A DNA stretch of 54,833 bases, taken from JAGNZR01 sp051648365. GTDB taxonomy: Bacteria > Fusobacteriota > Fusobacteriia > Fusobacteriales > Fusobacteriaceae. Positions within the stretch are counted from its first letter, which is position 1. Each line of letters starts with the position of its first letter. A program made the position numbers and the translations under genes. Location: assembly GCA_051648365.1 (NCBI GenBank), contig JBOFEZ010000019.1:1-54833 (forward strand), in the 5' to 3' direction. This document shows, in pieces, positions 19,063 through 27,445 of this stretch. The notes below the pieces were generated by a model. It saw nothing but the letters and a program-made list of their open reading frames with translations, searched no databases and was not told the origin of the DNA.

Positions 19063-19974
19063 TTATTTTCCAGACTCTACTGGAGCGTTGTTTTTAGCTA
19101 CTTCACGTGACCACTCAATCCAAGAACCGTCATAATTCTTAACTTTCGGGTATCCTAGAAGTTCTCTTAATACAAATGTAGTGTGAGCCGAACGTACAGC
19201 TGACTGACAGTAAGCAAGTATCTCTTTATCAGGAGTAACTCCAGCTTTTGTAAATAGTGCTACTAGTTCATCATATGATTTCATATCTTTGTTTTTATCT
19301 AAAGCTTCTGTCCATTCAACCCAAACAGCTCCAGGTATTCTTCCTTTCCCTACTGCTCCAGTCTTAGTTTCCTCTCCTGTGAACTCTTTCTCAGATCTTG
19401 TATCTAATACAAGAGTATCTTTATCATTCAATTTAGCCTTTACCTCTGGGAATTCTACAAGAGTATCCTTGTCAGCACCCTCTGGGAATTTAAAAGTTCC
19501 AGCTTTTGGAGCAGGTTCAGATCCAAATCCTGTAGAAACTCCAGTTGATTTAAGAGCATTGAATCCTCCGTCTACAATCTTCATATTTTTTGCTCCATAT
19601 AGATCCATTATCCACCAAAGTCTGTACTCATCCAAATTATCTCCTATAAGTATAAGAGTTGTATCCCCATTAACACCCATAGCGTTCATCTCTTTTTCAA
19701 GCTCTTCACGAGAAGCTCTCATTCCTCCGATATCCCCGTATCTTCCGTCTTTTGGCTCCATATCTGGTCTCCACATGTTGTAAGATCCCTTTACGTTTCC
19801 TGCAAAGAATTTAGCATTCTGTCTAACGTCTACAACTACAACGTTCCCCTTTTTTTCGATAAGCTCTTTAGCTGTTGTTGGACTGATAAGAGTATCACTC
19901 TTATACTGTGAATAATCCTTTGAGAAAGCTAGTGTTGATAACCCCAACAATGCCATTACTAATAATTTTTTCAT
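19063..19974 (-). CDS. Exported two-domain sulfurtransferase (rhodanese, YnjE/SseA-like)
   Basis: The 303-residue protein has a signal peptide (residues 1-18, ending AFS). Two rhodanese domains follow. In the first (about 25-155) the catalytic Cys loop is replaced by GDNLDEYR, so this domain is inactive. In the second (about 165-295) the active loop is CQSAVRS, preceded by VLDTRSEKEF. Such proteins move sulfane sulfur from a donor to a thiol acceptor; here that would happen outside the cytoplasm. E. coli YnjE is larger (three domains) but lies in the matching cluster. The gene is second in a three-gene unit behind a large oxidoreductase, which suggests a redox-sulfur pathway linked to the envelope. 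Confidence 0.88.
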   Translation of the reverse strand: MKKLLVMALLGLSTLAFSKDYSQYKSDTLISPTTAKELIEKKGNVVVVDVRQNAKFFAGNVKGSYNMWRPDMEPKDGRYGDIGGMRASREELEKEMNAMGVNGDTTLILIGDNLDEYRLWWIMDLYGAKNMKIVDGGFNALKSTGVSTGFGSEPAPKAGTFKFPEGADKDTLVEFPEVKAKLNDKDTLVLDTRSEKEFTGEETKTGAVGKGRIPGAVWVEWTEALDKNKDMKSYDELVALFTKAGVTPDKEILAYCQSAVRSAHTTFVLRELLGYPKVKNYDGSWIEWSREVAKNNAPVESGK

Positions 19975-20010
19975 AATCCTCCCCCTATTTGAATTTTATT
20001 TTTTATAGTT

Positions 20011-22602
20011 TTATTTTCTTTTTTTAAGTTCCATTTTAGACTTGAATCTAGTAGCCCACTGCTTTACAGGTCCAGCGTTTCTCTTTTTAGCTTTATCTTT
20101 TGTATATTTTTCTCCGAACACAAGATCCAGGATATGCTGAGCGTCTGCTCCACCTTTTTCCATAGATTCACGACATGCTGCACAGTAAGTAATCATATGC
20201 CCTGTTGTTGTTTCTGCTGCTCTTCTATCCATAACTCTTTTAGCCACATCTGGAACTGCTGGAACTATCATTCCTCCGAATCCACAACATCTTGTTTTCT
20301 CTCTTGAGTTTTCAAGCTCTTCAACATTGTATCCTAGCTCGTTAACTATCCATCTGATTCCGTCATGGATTCCTGTCATTTTTCTAATTGAACATGAATC
20401 GTGGATATTAAACGTAACGTCCGATCCTTTTCCTACTCCGATTTGAGATTCTGGAAGTCCAATCTCCGGAAGAAGTTCCCATAGAGATATTACGTTCTGC
20501 TTTGCATACGTATTGAAAATTCCGTAACATGACTGGCAAGCAACGATAACTGTCTCTGCTCCAACTTTATCCAGCTCCTCTTGAACAGATTTAAATCTCT
20601 CTTTAAACAGATCATCCTGCCCTAAAGCTTTAGGTGGTTTTCCGCAACATTTAAGCAGTGATCCAACCTCTCCGTTTAGTTTTTTCTGTAGGTGATCAAG
20701 TACATTTCCTACTGCTTCTGAGTTGTATGAAGGCAGTGAACATCCTGGGAAGAACACATATTTAGTTTTCTTTCCAGCTGGTGCTGCGTTAGTAGTGTTA
20801 AACATCTTAGAATACCCAAGATACTGGTGCACCTCTATTGCAGTATGCCCTTTCATAGGTGATTTTCCTGCATTATCTTTAACATACTCTGTTCTAATTC
20901 CAGCAAAGTTAGATTTAATATCAAAGTCCTTCGGACATTTTATAGTACACTGGTCACACATGTTACATGAGTAAGCTATCTTAGCATCTACTGCATCATA
21001 ACCTTTCTCTAAATATTCAGTGAAAAGAGTTTTTGGACAATCTGTGTAATCGTTCAGCATGATACACTCTTTCATACAAAGTTTACACTCACACTGAAGA
21101 CATCTGTTAGCTTCCTTCTCGGCTTCAGCTTTTGTAAATACATTTTCAACTTCATTGAAGCTTCCTATTCTTTCAGCTTTAGCAATAACTGAGTTAGCCA
21201 TTCTCTCAACTTTTTCAGCAGCGTCCCATCCTTCAGGCAGGTACTCAACTGGAAGTTGAAGTTTAGTTCTGTATCCACCCTCGTTCTCTATAGTTCTTCC
21301 TTCAGCTATATCTTTTCCATTTAAGAATAGGTCTATAGACTTTGCAGCTCTACGTCCTTCTGCCATAGCTTCTACAACTATAAATGCACTTGTACAATCT
21401 CCTGCAACGAAAACTTTTTTATCAGATGAAGATTGCATTGTAAGCTTATCTGCATCAAAAGTTCCATTTCCTCTTTTAGCTAGAGTTTCTCCACTATCAA
21501 AAGAGCTGTCTACTCCCTGTCCTATCGCGAATACAAGAGTATCTATCGCAAGAACTTCTAATTGATTCATATCAAATTTAGGAGAGAATCTTCCCTCGGC
21601 ATCAAATAAAGAAAGACATTTCTTGAGCTCGATTCCTGAAACTCTTCCGTTTTCATCCTTCATTATTCTATTAATTCCGTATCCAAGTTTGAAGATTACA
21701 TCCTCTTCCACAGCTCCGTGAATCTCATGGTTTGAAGATGGCATTCCATCAAAAGTAGCCTCCAGAGGTATAGATATTACTCTCTCCACTCCTGGAACTC
21801 TCTTAGATGAACGAGCACAATCCATTGCAACGTCTCCTCCACCGATTACAGCTACAACTTTTCCTGCTCCTTTAAAGTCACGAGTCAGTGATATCTCTTT
21901 CAGATACTCAGCAGCATGGAATATTCCCTCTGCGTCATGGTTCTCCAATGAACGATCGATTCTTCCAGCTTGTCTTCCAACTGCAACTACAACTGCATCG
22001 TGGTTTTTCTTAAGCTCGTCGAAAGATATATCTTTACCAATCTCTACTCCTAATTTGATTTCTACTCCAAGTTTTTGTAGCAGAGAATATTCTGTATCTA
22101 TTATATGTCTTGGAAGTCTATACTCAGGAATACCTACTCTCATCATTCCACCAAGTACTGGAAGTTTTTCAAATATTGTAACAGCATATCCTTTTTTGAT
22201 AAGGTCAAGAGCTGCCTGTGCTCCTGCTGGTCCAGCTCCTATAACTGCAACTTTCTTTCCGTTCGATGCTGCTTTTGCAAGGTCCCAGTTTTCTGCTTTA
22301 TCGAAGTTATCTGCTGCATATCTTTTTAGGTAAGCTATCGAGATAGAGTGATCTTCCTCTCCTCTTCTACAGTTTTGCTCACATGGATGAGCACAAATTC
22401 TTCCAAGAGTTCCAGGTATAAAAAGTTTTTCTCTTATAACATTCAGAGATTCTTCTCCTCTTCCCTCACCTATAAGTCTAACATACTGCTTAACATCAGT
22501 ATTCATAGGACATGCTGATACACATGCAGCTGTCGAATCTCCCATACAGTTGTCTACAATGTGTTTCATTTTGTCTAATACTTCAGTTTTTAATACTCCC
22601 AT
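20011..22602 (-). CDS. FAD/NAD(P)-dependent oxidoreductase with Fe-S and CCG domains
   Basis: The 863-residue protein begins with a GltD-like cysteine domain (CPMNTDV and CAHPCEQNCRRG). An FAD-binding motif VIGAGPAGAQAALDLI (about 114) and an NAD(P) site VIGGGDVAMDCARSS (about 247) follow. Two ferredoxin-type cysteine groups come next (CECKLCMKEC; CNMCDQCTIKC). The C-terminus has two HdrD-type cysteine-rich CCG segments (CCGKPPKALG; CCGFGG). The design suggests that electrons from NAD(P)H pass through flavin and iron-sulfur clusters to a disulfide-like or sulfur acceptor on the CCG domain. It is the first gene of the unit with the rhodanese and TVP38 genes. The start is ATG 22602 behind AAGGAAGTG. 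The actual substrate is unknown. Confidence 0.85.
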   Translation of the reverse strand: MGVLKTEVLDKMKHIVDNCMGDSTAACVSACPMNTDVKQYVRLIGEGRGEESLNVIREKLFIPGTLGRICAHPCEQNCRRGEEDHSISIAYLKRYAADNFDKAENWDLAKAASNGKKVAVIGAGPAGAQAALDLIKKGYAVTIFEKLPVLGGMMRVGIPEYRLPRHIIDTEYSLLQKLGVEIKLGVEIGKDISFDELKKNHDAVVVAVGRQAGRIDRSLENHDAEGIFHAAEYLKEISLTRDFKGAGKVVAVIGGGDVAMDCARSSKRVPGVERVISIPLEATFDGMPSSNHEIHGAVEEDVIFKLGYGINRIMKDENGRVSGIELKKCLSLFDAEGRFSPKFDMNQLEVLAIDTLVFAIGQGVDSSFDSGETLAKRGNGTFDADKLTMQSSSDKKVFVAGDCTSAFIVVEAMAEGRRAAKSIDLFLNGKDIAEGRTIENEGGYRTKLQLPVEYLPEGWDAAEKVERMANSVIAKAERIGSFNEVENVFTKAEAEKEANRCLQCECKLCMKECIMLNDYTDCPKTLFTEYLEKGYDAVDAKIAYSCNMCDQCTIKCPKDFDIKSNFAGIRTEYVKDNAGKSPMKGHTAIEVHQYLGYSKMFNTTNAAPAGKKTKYVFFPGCSLPSYNSEAVGNVLDHLQKKLNGEVGSLLKCCGKPPKALGQDDLFKERFKSVQEELDKVGAETVIVACQSCYGIFNTYAKQNVISLWELLPEIGLPESQIGVGKGSDVTFNIHDSCSIRKMTGIHDGIRWIVNELGYNVEELENSREKTRCCGFGGMIVPAVPDVAKRVMDRRAAETTTGHMITYCAACRESMEKGGADAQHILDLVFGEKYTKDKAKKRNAGPVKQWATRFKSKMELKKRK

Positions 22603-22718
22603 TTCAACACTTCCTTTATTTTTAATTATCTTTTAGATTACCCTGCTACTTTTGAACGACAATTCAAGTATGCTTGTGTATATATATATCTATTAAACTA
22701 TATCTTTTAGTAAAAATT

Positions 22719-22743
22719 ATGAGTGAATGTTCAATCCACTCAT
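22719..22743. promoter_or_regulatory. 25-bp imperfect palindrome at the oxidoreductase promoter
   Basis: Perfect seven-base outer arms ATGAGTG and CACTCAT surround a partly symmetrical centre (AAT...AT). It lies about 5-29 bases after the predicted start of transcription, where a repressor would block initiation or early elongation. A second inverted repeat (TTGAA / TTCAA) lies at 22652-22667. Confidence 0.45.
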
Positions 22744-22754
22744 ACAACGAATAT

Positions 22755-22783
22755 ATTTTACAATAAATTAGGTTTAAAGTCAA
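22755..22783 (-). promoter_or_regulatory. Promoter of the oxidoreductase-rhodanese-TVP38 unit
   Basis: On the minus strand TTGACT (22783-22778) and TAAAAT (22760-22755) are 17 bases apart. The transcript would have a leader of about 145 bases before ATG 22602. Confidence 0.75.
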
Positions 22784-22836
22784 CTATTTTTTTGAGTAAT
22801 ATTTAAACTTTTTTGTGTGTTTTTTTAACATTTATT

Positions 22837-23967
22837 TTAATTTAAGTTCGAAAACTCTTTCATTACACTATCCAGAACCTCATTTTTTTTTCCTTTTTGG
22901 AATTTAATTACCACAGAATTTTTGCTGCCACCACCCTTTAATTCTATTTTTTTTTGAATGTTTTTAAAAAGTGTCTGCATATCCTTGTCAACTGAAGCTA
23001 TAATCATCATTTCTTCATCAACTCCGACAAAAATTCTATTTTCTAGTTTTTTTTCTAAAAATATTTTTTTAACCGTTTCACATAGGTCACTTTCTGCTTC
23101 TAATAGAGTTACTTTTTCAGAATTGTTTAAGATTTTTTGAAGGAGAAGCTCCCCGTATTTTTGAGTAAGAACTCTCATTTTTTTCTCCAGTTCTTTTTTA
23201 TCTTCGCTCTGTTTATTTATTAGGGTCAAAAGTTCCCCTGTTTGAGAACTAAATTTTCCATTCAACTCTTTTACTATCTCATGCTTTTCACTGTAATCCC
23301 TAAAACATCTGTCACCAGATATAAAATAGAACCTCATGCATGAAGATTTCACTTTTTCCCACGAAAGAATCTTAAACATCTTAATATCCTTTGTATTTTT
23401 TACATGGAGACCTGCACAGGCATTGAAGTCCTCTGGGAATGTGGAAACCATTCTGATATCTCCCGTTATTTTTGCTGCTACATCTTTTCTCTCCCCCATA
23501 AGAGAATTGGCTTTCTCTATATTACATATCTCCTCTCTGAGATTATGCCCCTCACAAATTTTTGTGTTTACATCCCCCTCAAGTTGGGCTATCATCTCCG
23601 GCGTCATATCGTTTCTGTCAAAATCTAGAGTACAGTATTTTTCGGACATTTTGAACCCCACTGTTCTCCAACCATATTTTAGAAAAGCAAGGGCCGAAAA
23701 AAGATGTTCTCCCGAGTGATTTTCCTCCGCATCTCTTCTTCTTTCTCCATCTATTTCGTAGCAATATTCTCCTGGAATCAGTTCTCTGTCTAAAACAAGG
23801 TTTTTCTCCTGAGAAACTAATATTTTAGCTTCTCCAACTTTTCCAAGATCCCCTATCTGTCCACCCTTTCCATCTGGATAAAATCTCTCACTCCCCTCCG
23901 TATACTCAATTTCCACACTGTATTTTCCATTCTCTATTTTTTCACAGTTTAAAACTCTCAACTTCAT
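22837..23967 (-). CDS. alaX: Alanyl-tRNA editing protein, long AlaX type
   Basis: The 376-residue protein matches the editing half of alanyl-tRNA synthetase. Zinc-binding residues appear as HSGEH (about 84) and CAGLH (about 184). A coiled-coil stretch (about 230-265) leads into a DHHA1-like C-terminal domain ending KGGGSKNSVVIKFQKG. It should hydrolyse Ser or Gly wrongly attached to tRNA-Ala in the cytoplasm. The start ATG 23967 follows AGGAGG closely, and the gene lies 10 bases after the EFR1 gene, so the two form one operon. The alaX symbol is a family name. Confidence 0.85.
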   Translation of the reverse strand: MKLRVLNCEKIENGKYSVEIEYTEGSERFYPDGKGGQIGDLGKVGEAKILVSQEKNLVLDRELIPGEYCYEIDGERRRDAEENHSGEHLFSALAFLKYGWRTVGFKMSEKYCTLDFDRNDMTPEMIAQLEGDVNTKICEGHNLREEICNIEKANSLMGERKDVAAKITGDIRMVSTFPEDFNACAGLHVKNTKDIKMFKILSWEKVKSSCMRFYFISGDRCFRDYSEKHEIVKELNGKFSSQTGELLTLINKQSEDKKELEKKMRVLTQKYGELLLQKILNNSEKVTLLEAESDLCETVKKIFLEKKLENRIFVGVDEEMMIIASVDKDMQTLFKNIQKKIELKGGGSKNSVVIKFQKGKKNEVLDSVMKEFSNLN

Positions 23968-23977
23968 CCTTAACCTC

Positions 23978-24787
23978 CTAATTTTTTTCTCCAGATCTTT
24001 TTATCTTCAGTTCTTCTCTACCTACGTACGGATTGAGATATCTTCCACTTTTCAGGCTCTTTTTTCCATATTGAATAGCAGAAACTGGACAAATATTGAT
24101 ACATCCCATGCAGTCCTGACATTTCCCATTCCAAACTGGTTTCCCATCTTTCATCTCTATATTACTGCTAGGGCAGATATCACGACAAAGATTACATGTC
24201 GTACAGGTTTCTTCAACTCTAAATTTTTTGTCAGCTCTTTTGAGATTTCCCAGCCAGAGCATATATATCATTTTAAAAATCGGATTGATGAGAAATTTGA
24301 TGTAACTATTTTTCTTGCCCTCTCTTATTTCCTCGATTTTACTGTTTATTCTACTATCTGCTAAATCCACCATAATTATGGTATCTTTTTTACTTTTCAT
24401 CTTGAAAAGTTTCAGATAGTTGTCCGGCACCTGAAGATATGATGAATAGTCTACTTTGAGAGGCTGTTCTCCCTTCTCTCTTTTATCTTTTAAAATAGAA
24501 TCAATAAGTGAAAAAGGTATTCCGTATCCACTTCCACCACATGTTGCTACGGTAAAAATATATGGATTTCCCTCTATTTTCAGTTTGGTCAAAAATTTTC
24601 CTACCATCTGCGGTATTCCCATAGCATATACTGGAAATACTATCCCCAAGGTATCTCCTGAAAATTCTAAATTTTCATTTTCAATGATTTCGGCAATATT
24701 GACTAACTCCATCTCTAACTCTTGAGCTATTTTTTTAGCTATATGATAGGAGTTCCCTGTTCCTGTAAAATAATATATTTTTTTCAT
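23978..24787 (-). CDS. EFR1-type flavodoxin-ferredoxin fusion
   Basis: The 269-residue protein starts with a flavodoxin-like fold carrying the FMN loop YFTGTGNSYHIA (residues 6-17). It ends with two [4Fe-4S] motifs: CTTCNLCRDICP and CQDCMGCINICP. This is the EFR1 architecture common in anaerobes, an electron carrier whose partners are not known. It starts behind GGGGAGGAAT. It precedes alaX, and the pairing has no obvious metabolic reason. A short palindrome upstream may be an operator. Confidence 0.85.
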   Translation of the reverse strand: MKKIYYFTGTGNSYHIAKKIAQELEMELVNIAEIIENENLEFSGDTLGIVFPVYAMGIPQMVGKFLTKLKIEGNPYIFTVATCGGSGYGIPFSLIDSILKDKREKGEQPLKVDYSSYLQVPDNYLKLFKMKSKKDTIIMVDLADSRINSKIEEIREGKKNSYIKFLINPIFKMIYMLWLGNLKRADKKFRVEETCTTCNLCRDICPSSNIEMKDGKPVWNGKCQDCMGCINICPVSAIQYGKKSLKSGRYLNPYVGREELKIKRSGEKN

Positions 24788-24798
24788 ATTCCTCCCCT

Positions 24799-24819
24799 AA
24801 TTTCCTATTGTTAGGAATT
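24799..24819. promoter_or_regulatory. Short palindrome upstream of the EFR1 gene
   Basis: TTCCTA and TAGGAA are separated by four bases and flanked by AAT/TTA. It sits 15-30 bases before the EFR1 start codon, in the leader, so it could be an operator or a weak hairpin. A loose promoter (TTGAAC, 18 bases, TATATT) lies upstream on the minus strand. Confidence 0.3.
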
Positions 24820-24887
24820 ATTCTGACTATAATATACTCTAAAACACTCTACAAGTTCAAGAATTTTAATTTTTTTTATTTTTGCCC

Positions 24888-24916
24888 TTGACACTTCTTG
24901 ATTTTTGATGTATTAT
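24888..24916 (+). promoter_or_regulatory. Promoter of tRNA-Leu
   Basis: TTGACA (24888-24893) and TATTAT (24911-24916) are 17 bases apart. Transcription would begin close to the 5' end of the tRNA. Confidence 0.8.
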
Positions 24917-24926
24917 TTCCCTGTAA

Positions 24927-25012
24927 GCCTGGGTGGCGGAATGGTAGACGCGACGGACTCAAAATCCGTTTCCCCTAAAGGAGTAAGGGTTCAAGTCCCT
25001 TCCTAGGCACCA
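24927..25012 (+). tRNA. tRNA-Leu (anticodon CAA)
   Basis: The 86-base gene folds into a class II tRNA with a long variable arm. The acceptor arms are GCCTGGG and CCTAGGC (one G-U), the anticodon stem is ACGGA/TCCGT with loop CTCAAAA, giving anticodon CAA for UUG. The T arm contains GGTTCAAGTCC, and a genomic CCA closes the 3' end. It has its own promoter and terminator. Confidence 0.95.
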
Positions 25013-25026
25013 AATTTTGATTTTAA

Positions 25027-25053
25027 AGTTCTCTACTGATGAGAGCTTTTTTT
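25027..25053 (+). terminator. Terminator of tRNA-Leu
   Basis: Seven base pairs (AGTTCTC / GAGAGCT with one G-U) and a seven-base loop are followed by seven T residues. Confidence 0.7.
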
Positions 25054-25059
25054 ATTATA

Positions 25060-25097
25060 AAAAAGAACCTTTTCTAATAGTAGAAAAGGTTCTTTTT
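25060..25097. terminator. Bidirectional terminator after the HD-GYP gene
   Basis: A 17-bp perfect stem (arms 25060-25076 and 25081-25097, four-base loop) has A-rich and T-rich ends, so it can stop transcription on both strands. It lies four bases after the HD-GYP stop codon. Confidence 0.85.
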
Positions 25098-25101
25098 ATT
25101 T

Positions 25102-27306
25102 TTAATAATTATTATAAATTTCTTCAAATTCTTTATTGTGTTTCAGAAAAATTTCAACTATTTCTGGATCAAAGAAAACTTCAGAATCTGAAGTTATTAT
25201 CTGGACAGCTTCTTCATGAGTATATGGTTCTTTATATGATCTCTTTTGACGGAGTGCATCATAGACATCTGCTAGAGCAACTATTCTTGCTTCAATTGGA
25301 ATTTTAACCCCTTTAAGTCCTACAGGATAACCTTTTCCATCCCATCTTTCATGATGAAATCTCACAAGATTTTCAGCGGTTTTTCCCAGTCCTGAATTTT
25401 TAACCAATTTATAACCAATATTTGAATGTTCTCTCATAGTTACTATCTCTTCCGGTGTTAACTTTCCTGGTTTTCTTAAAATAGAGTCAGGTATCCCAAT
25501 TTTCCCTATATCATGAAGAGATGCATATTGAGCAATGTCTTTCACCATGGAAGAAGATAGATTTAATCGCTTTCCTAGGAGTTCAGCATATTTCGCTACT
25601 CTCACTATATGTTGTCCGGTACCGTCATCATTATACGAGCTGGCTATTTCTAAACTTGTAATCATAGCTTTATTGAGTTTTTCAGCTTTGTTTTTATGAA
25701 TGATATTACTTTTAAGAAATATTGTCATAGACCCTATTGTTATTAAAAAAAACATAATCAACCAAGCTAAATAATGATAGTTGAACCTAATAATTTTTGG
25801 AGAAACCAAGATTTTTCGTAGCCCTTCAAATTCTAAAATATTCTTAGGAAGAAGTTGCAAAAAAAGAGAATGAAGTATTTTATCTTCTTTTTTAAATGTG
25901 AAAAACAGAGTGGAGTTCAAGTTTTTTAAAAAACCTACAAATTTAATTCCATCTGTTAAAAACATATTTTCAATTTTTGAATCTAAAAATATAAAATCTC
26001 CAATCAGATAATCTATTTCACCTGTTTTCAAGGCTTTTAAAGCTGATTCTAAATCTTTGAAAACAGATGGCGACAAATTCGTTTTAGGTGAACTATATTC
26101 AATGTGTTCAGGGAGAACTATCCCTATATTTTCTCCTCTTAAATCATCTGACTCCTTAATATATCTAGCTCCTCGTCTCCCTACAACAGCCACATCTGAA
26201 TTATAGAAAGGAATTTTTAGAATCCTATTCTGATCTAAGTCCATGGCATGAATATGTTTTTTTTCTGGAGAGCTATACGGAACTAGTTCAATAGGGATTC
26301 CTATAGATGAACTGATACTATCAAATGCAGTAGGAAAATAGCCTCGATATTGACCGTTTTTCGAATAATATAGAGGAAGAAAATCATTACCGTCAGGAAC
26401 CTCTATTACAATTTTATTATATTTTTTTTTAACTTCTGCTAGCAACAAGCTTCCTTCGAGCTTTTGAGTAGAATAAAGAGCTCTATGTTTTAAGTAGATT
26501 TCTGAAAACTGGTTGTTTTCAAAAATTTCAAGTGTCTTTTGCATTATACTTGAAAGTTCAGGATAATCCTTCCTTATGGCAAAGTTATACCGGTACTCTG
26601 AAAGTTTTTCCACAAGAGACATCTCAGTTTCTGAATAAAGAATCTCTCTAGATTTTGTGAGAATTAAATCGATTTCTTCATTTTTTAAACTTTCTATCAT
26701 CTCTTCATAGTTAGAAAACAAAATTCTCCTATATTCTGGAGATGAATATTTATAAAAAAATTCGGAAGTTTCAGTTGTATTCCTTACCATTCCTATTTTT
26801 TTTTGTTTTATTTCTTTCAATGGAGTATCCCTGCCAACTTTTTCAACTAAAATTATTGAGCTTTTAGCTTTTAAATTCTGGAAATTATAATCCTCTTTTC
26901 TTTTATAAGTTTCTGAAACATTATACCCAATTAAAACCTCTTTAGAGTTAACCTGTTCAGTGAAAATTTTATTTGGAAGTTCGGTAAAATCAAATTTTAA
27001 TCCATACTCTTTTTCCAACCAGTCAATATATTCCTTATAAACCCCTTCAACTTCTCCTTTTGGATTTTTGTATAGATAAACAGAACTATTTTGAGAAATA
27101 TTTATAGGAATGGTTTTCCATCTATTGTTCTCAATCCAATTTTTTTCAGCTACGGTCAAAACCGCTCTAGTGTCTTTTTTTGAATTTTTTTTAAAAATAA
27201 AAACTCCCACAATCATTAGTAAAAATACCATCCATAAAATCACCATATTTTTCTTTCTAAATATAATTCTCATCTCCCTTTTCCATAACCTTTCGTATTC
27301 TTTCAT
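25102..27306 (-). CDS. Membrane sensor with two solute-binding domains and an HD-GYP phosphodiesterase
   Basis: The 734-residue protein has a membrane anchor near residues 20-38. Two periplasmic domains of the amino-acid-binding (SBP_bac_3) type follow (about 45-265 and 270-495). A second membrane helix lies near 508-530. The C-terminal HD-GYP domain carries HDIGKIGIPDSIL, HHERWDGKGYP and LADVYDALRQ, with all the metal ligands apparently intact. It should break down cyclic di-GMP or a related nucleotide when a small molecule binds outside. The start is uncertain: ATG 27306 lies within a decamer repeat, and a second ATG 11 codons further on (27273) is possible. No cyclase is seen in the window. 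Confidence 0.88.
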   Translation of the reverse strand: MKEYERLWKREMRIIFRKKNMVILWMVFLLMIVGVFIFKKNSKKDTRAVLTVAEKNWIENNRWKTIPINISQNSSVYLYKNPKGEVEGVYKEYIDWLEKEYGLKFDFTELPNKIFTEQVNSKEVLIGYNVSETYKRKEDYNFQNLKAKSSIILVEKVGRDTPLKEIKQKKIGMVRNTTETSEFFYKYSSPEYRRILFSNYEEMIESLKNEEIDLILTKSREILYSETEMSLVEKLSEYRYNFAIRKDYPELSSIMQKTLEIFENNQFSEIYLKHRALYSTQKLEGSLLLAEVKKKYNKIVIEVPDGNDFLPLYYSKNGQYRGYFPTAFDSISSSIGIPIELVPYSSPEKKHIHAMDLDQNRILKIPFYNSDVAVVGRRGARYIKESDDLRGENIGIVLPEHIEYSSPKTNLSPSVFKDLESALKALKTGEIDYLIGDFIFLDSKIENMFLTDGIKFVGFLKNLNSTLFFTFKKEDKILHSLFLQLLPKNILEFEGLRKILVSPKIIRFNYHYLAWLIMFFLITIGSMTIFLKSNIIHKNKAEKLNKAMITSLEIASSYNDDGTGQHIVRVAKYAELLGKRLNLSSSMVKDIAQYASLHDIGKIGIPDSILRKPGKLTPEEIVTMREHSNIGYKLVKNSGLGKTAENLVRFHHERWDGKGYPVGLKGVKIPIEARIVALADVYDALRQKRSYKEPYTHEEAVQIITSDSEVFFDPEIVEIFLKHNKEFEEIYNNY

Positions 27307-27356
27307 AATCTTTCACAATACTTCATAACACTTCATAACACTTCATAATCTTCTAT
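27277..27356 (-). repeat. Decaying 10-bp tandem repeat across the HD-GYP start
   Basis: Eight consecutive ten-base units run on the minus strand from 27356 to 27277. Two are identical (ATGAAGTGTT), and the rest drift (ATGAAGTATT, GTGAAAGATT, ATGAAAGAAT, ACGAAAGGTT, ATGGAAAAGG; first unit ATAGAAGATT). Five units carry an ATG and one a GTG, in different frames, so the array sets the distance and frame of possible starts. It covers the HD-GYP start codon at 27306. Confidence 0.85.
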
Positions 27357-27397
27357 CCATTATATCACAAAAAAATTATTTTAGAATTTTTTTTGTA

Positions 27398-27406
27398 TGA
27401 TATAAT
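27398..27406 (+). promoter_or_regulatory. Extended -10 promoter of the peptide-binding lipoprotein
   Basis: TGATATAAT is a strong extended -10 element. No good -35 box is visible at the expected distance. The transcript would start near 27413, about 33 bases before ATG 27446, which follows GGAGGAG. Confidence 0.6.
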
Positions 27407-27445
27407 GATGAAATTGAATTGAAATAAAACGGCAGTGGAGGAGAT

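Noticed and set aside
27277..27356. CRISPR array
   Set aside because: The units are ten bases long and contiguous, without spacers.
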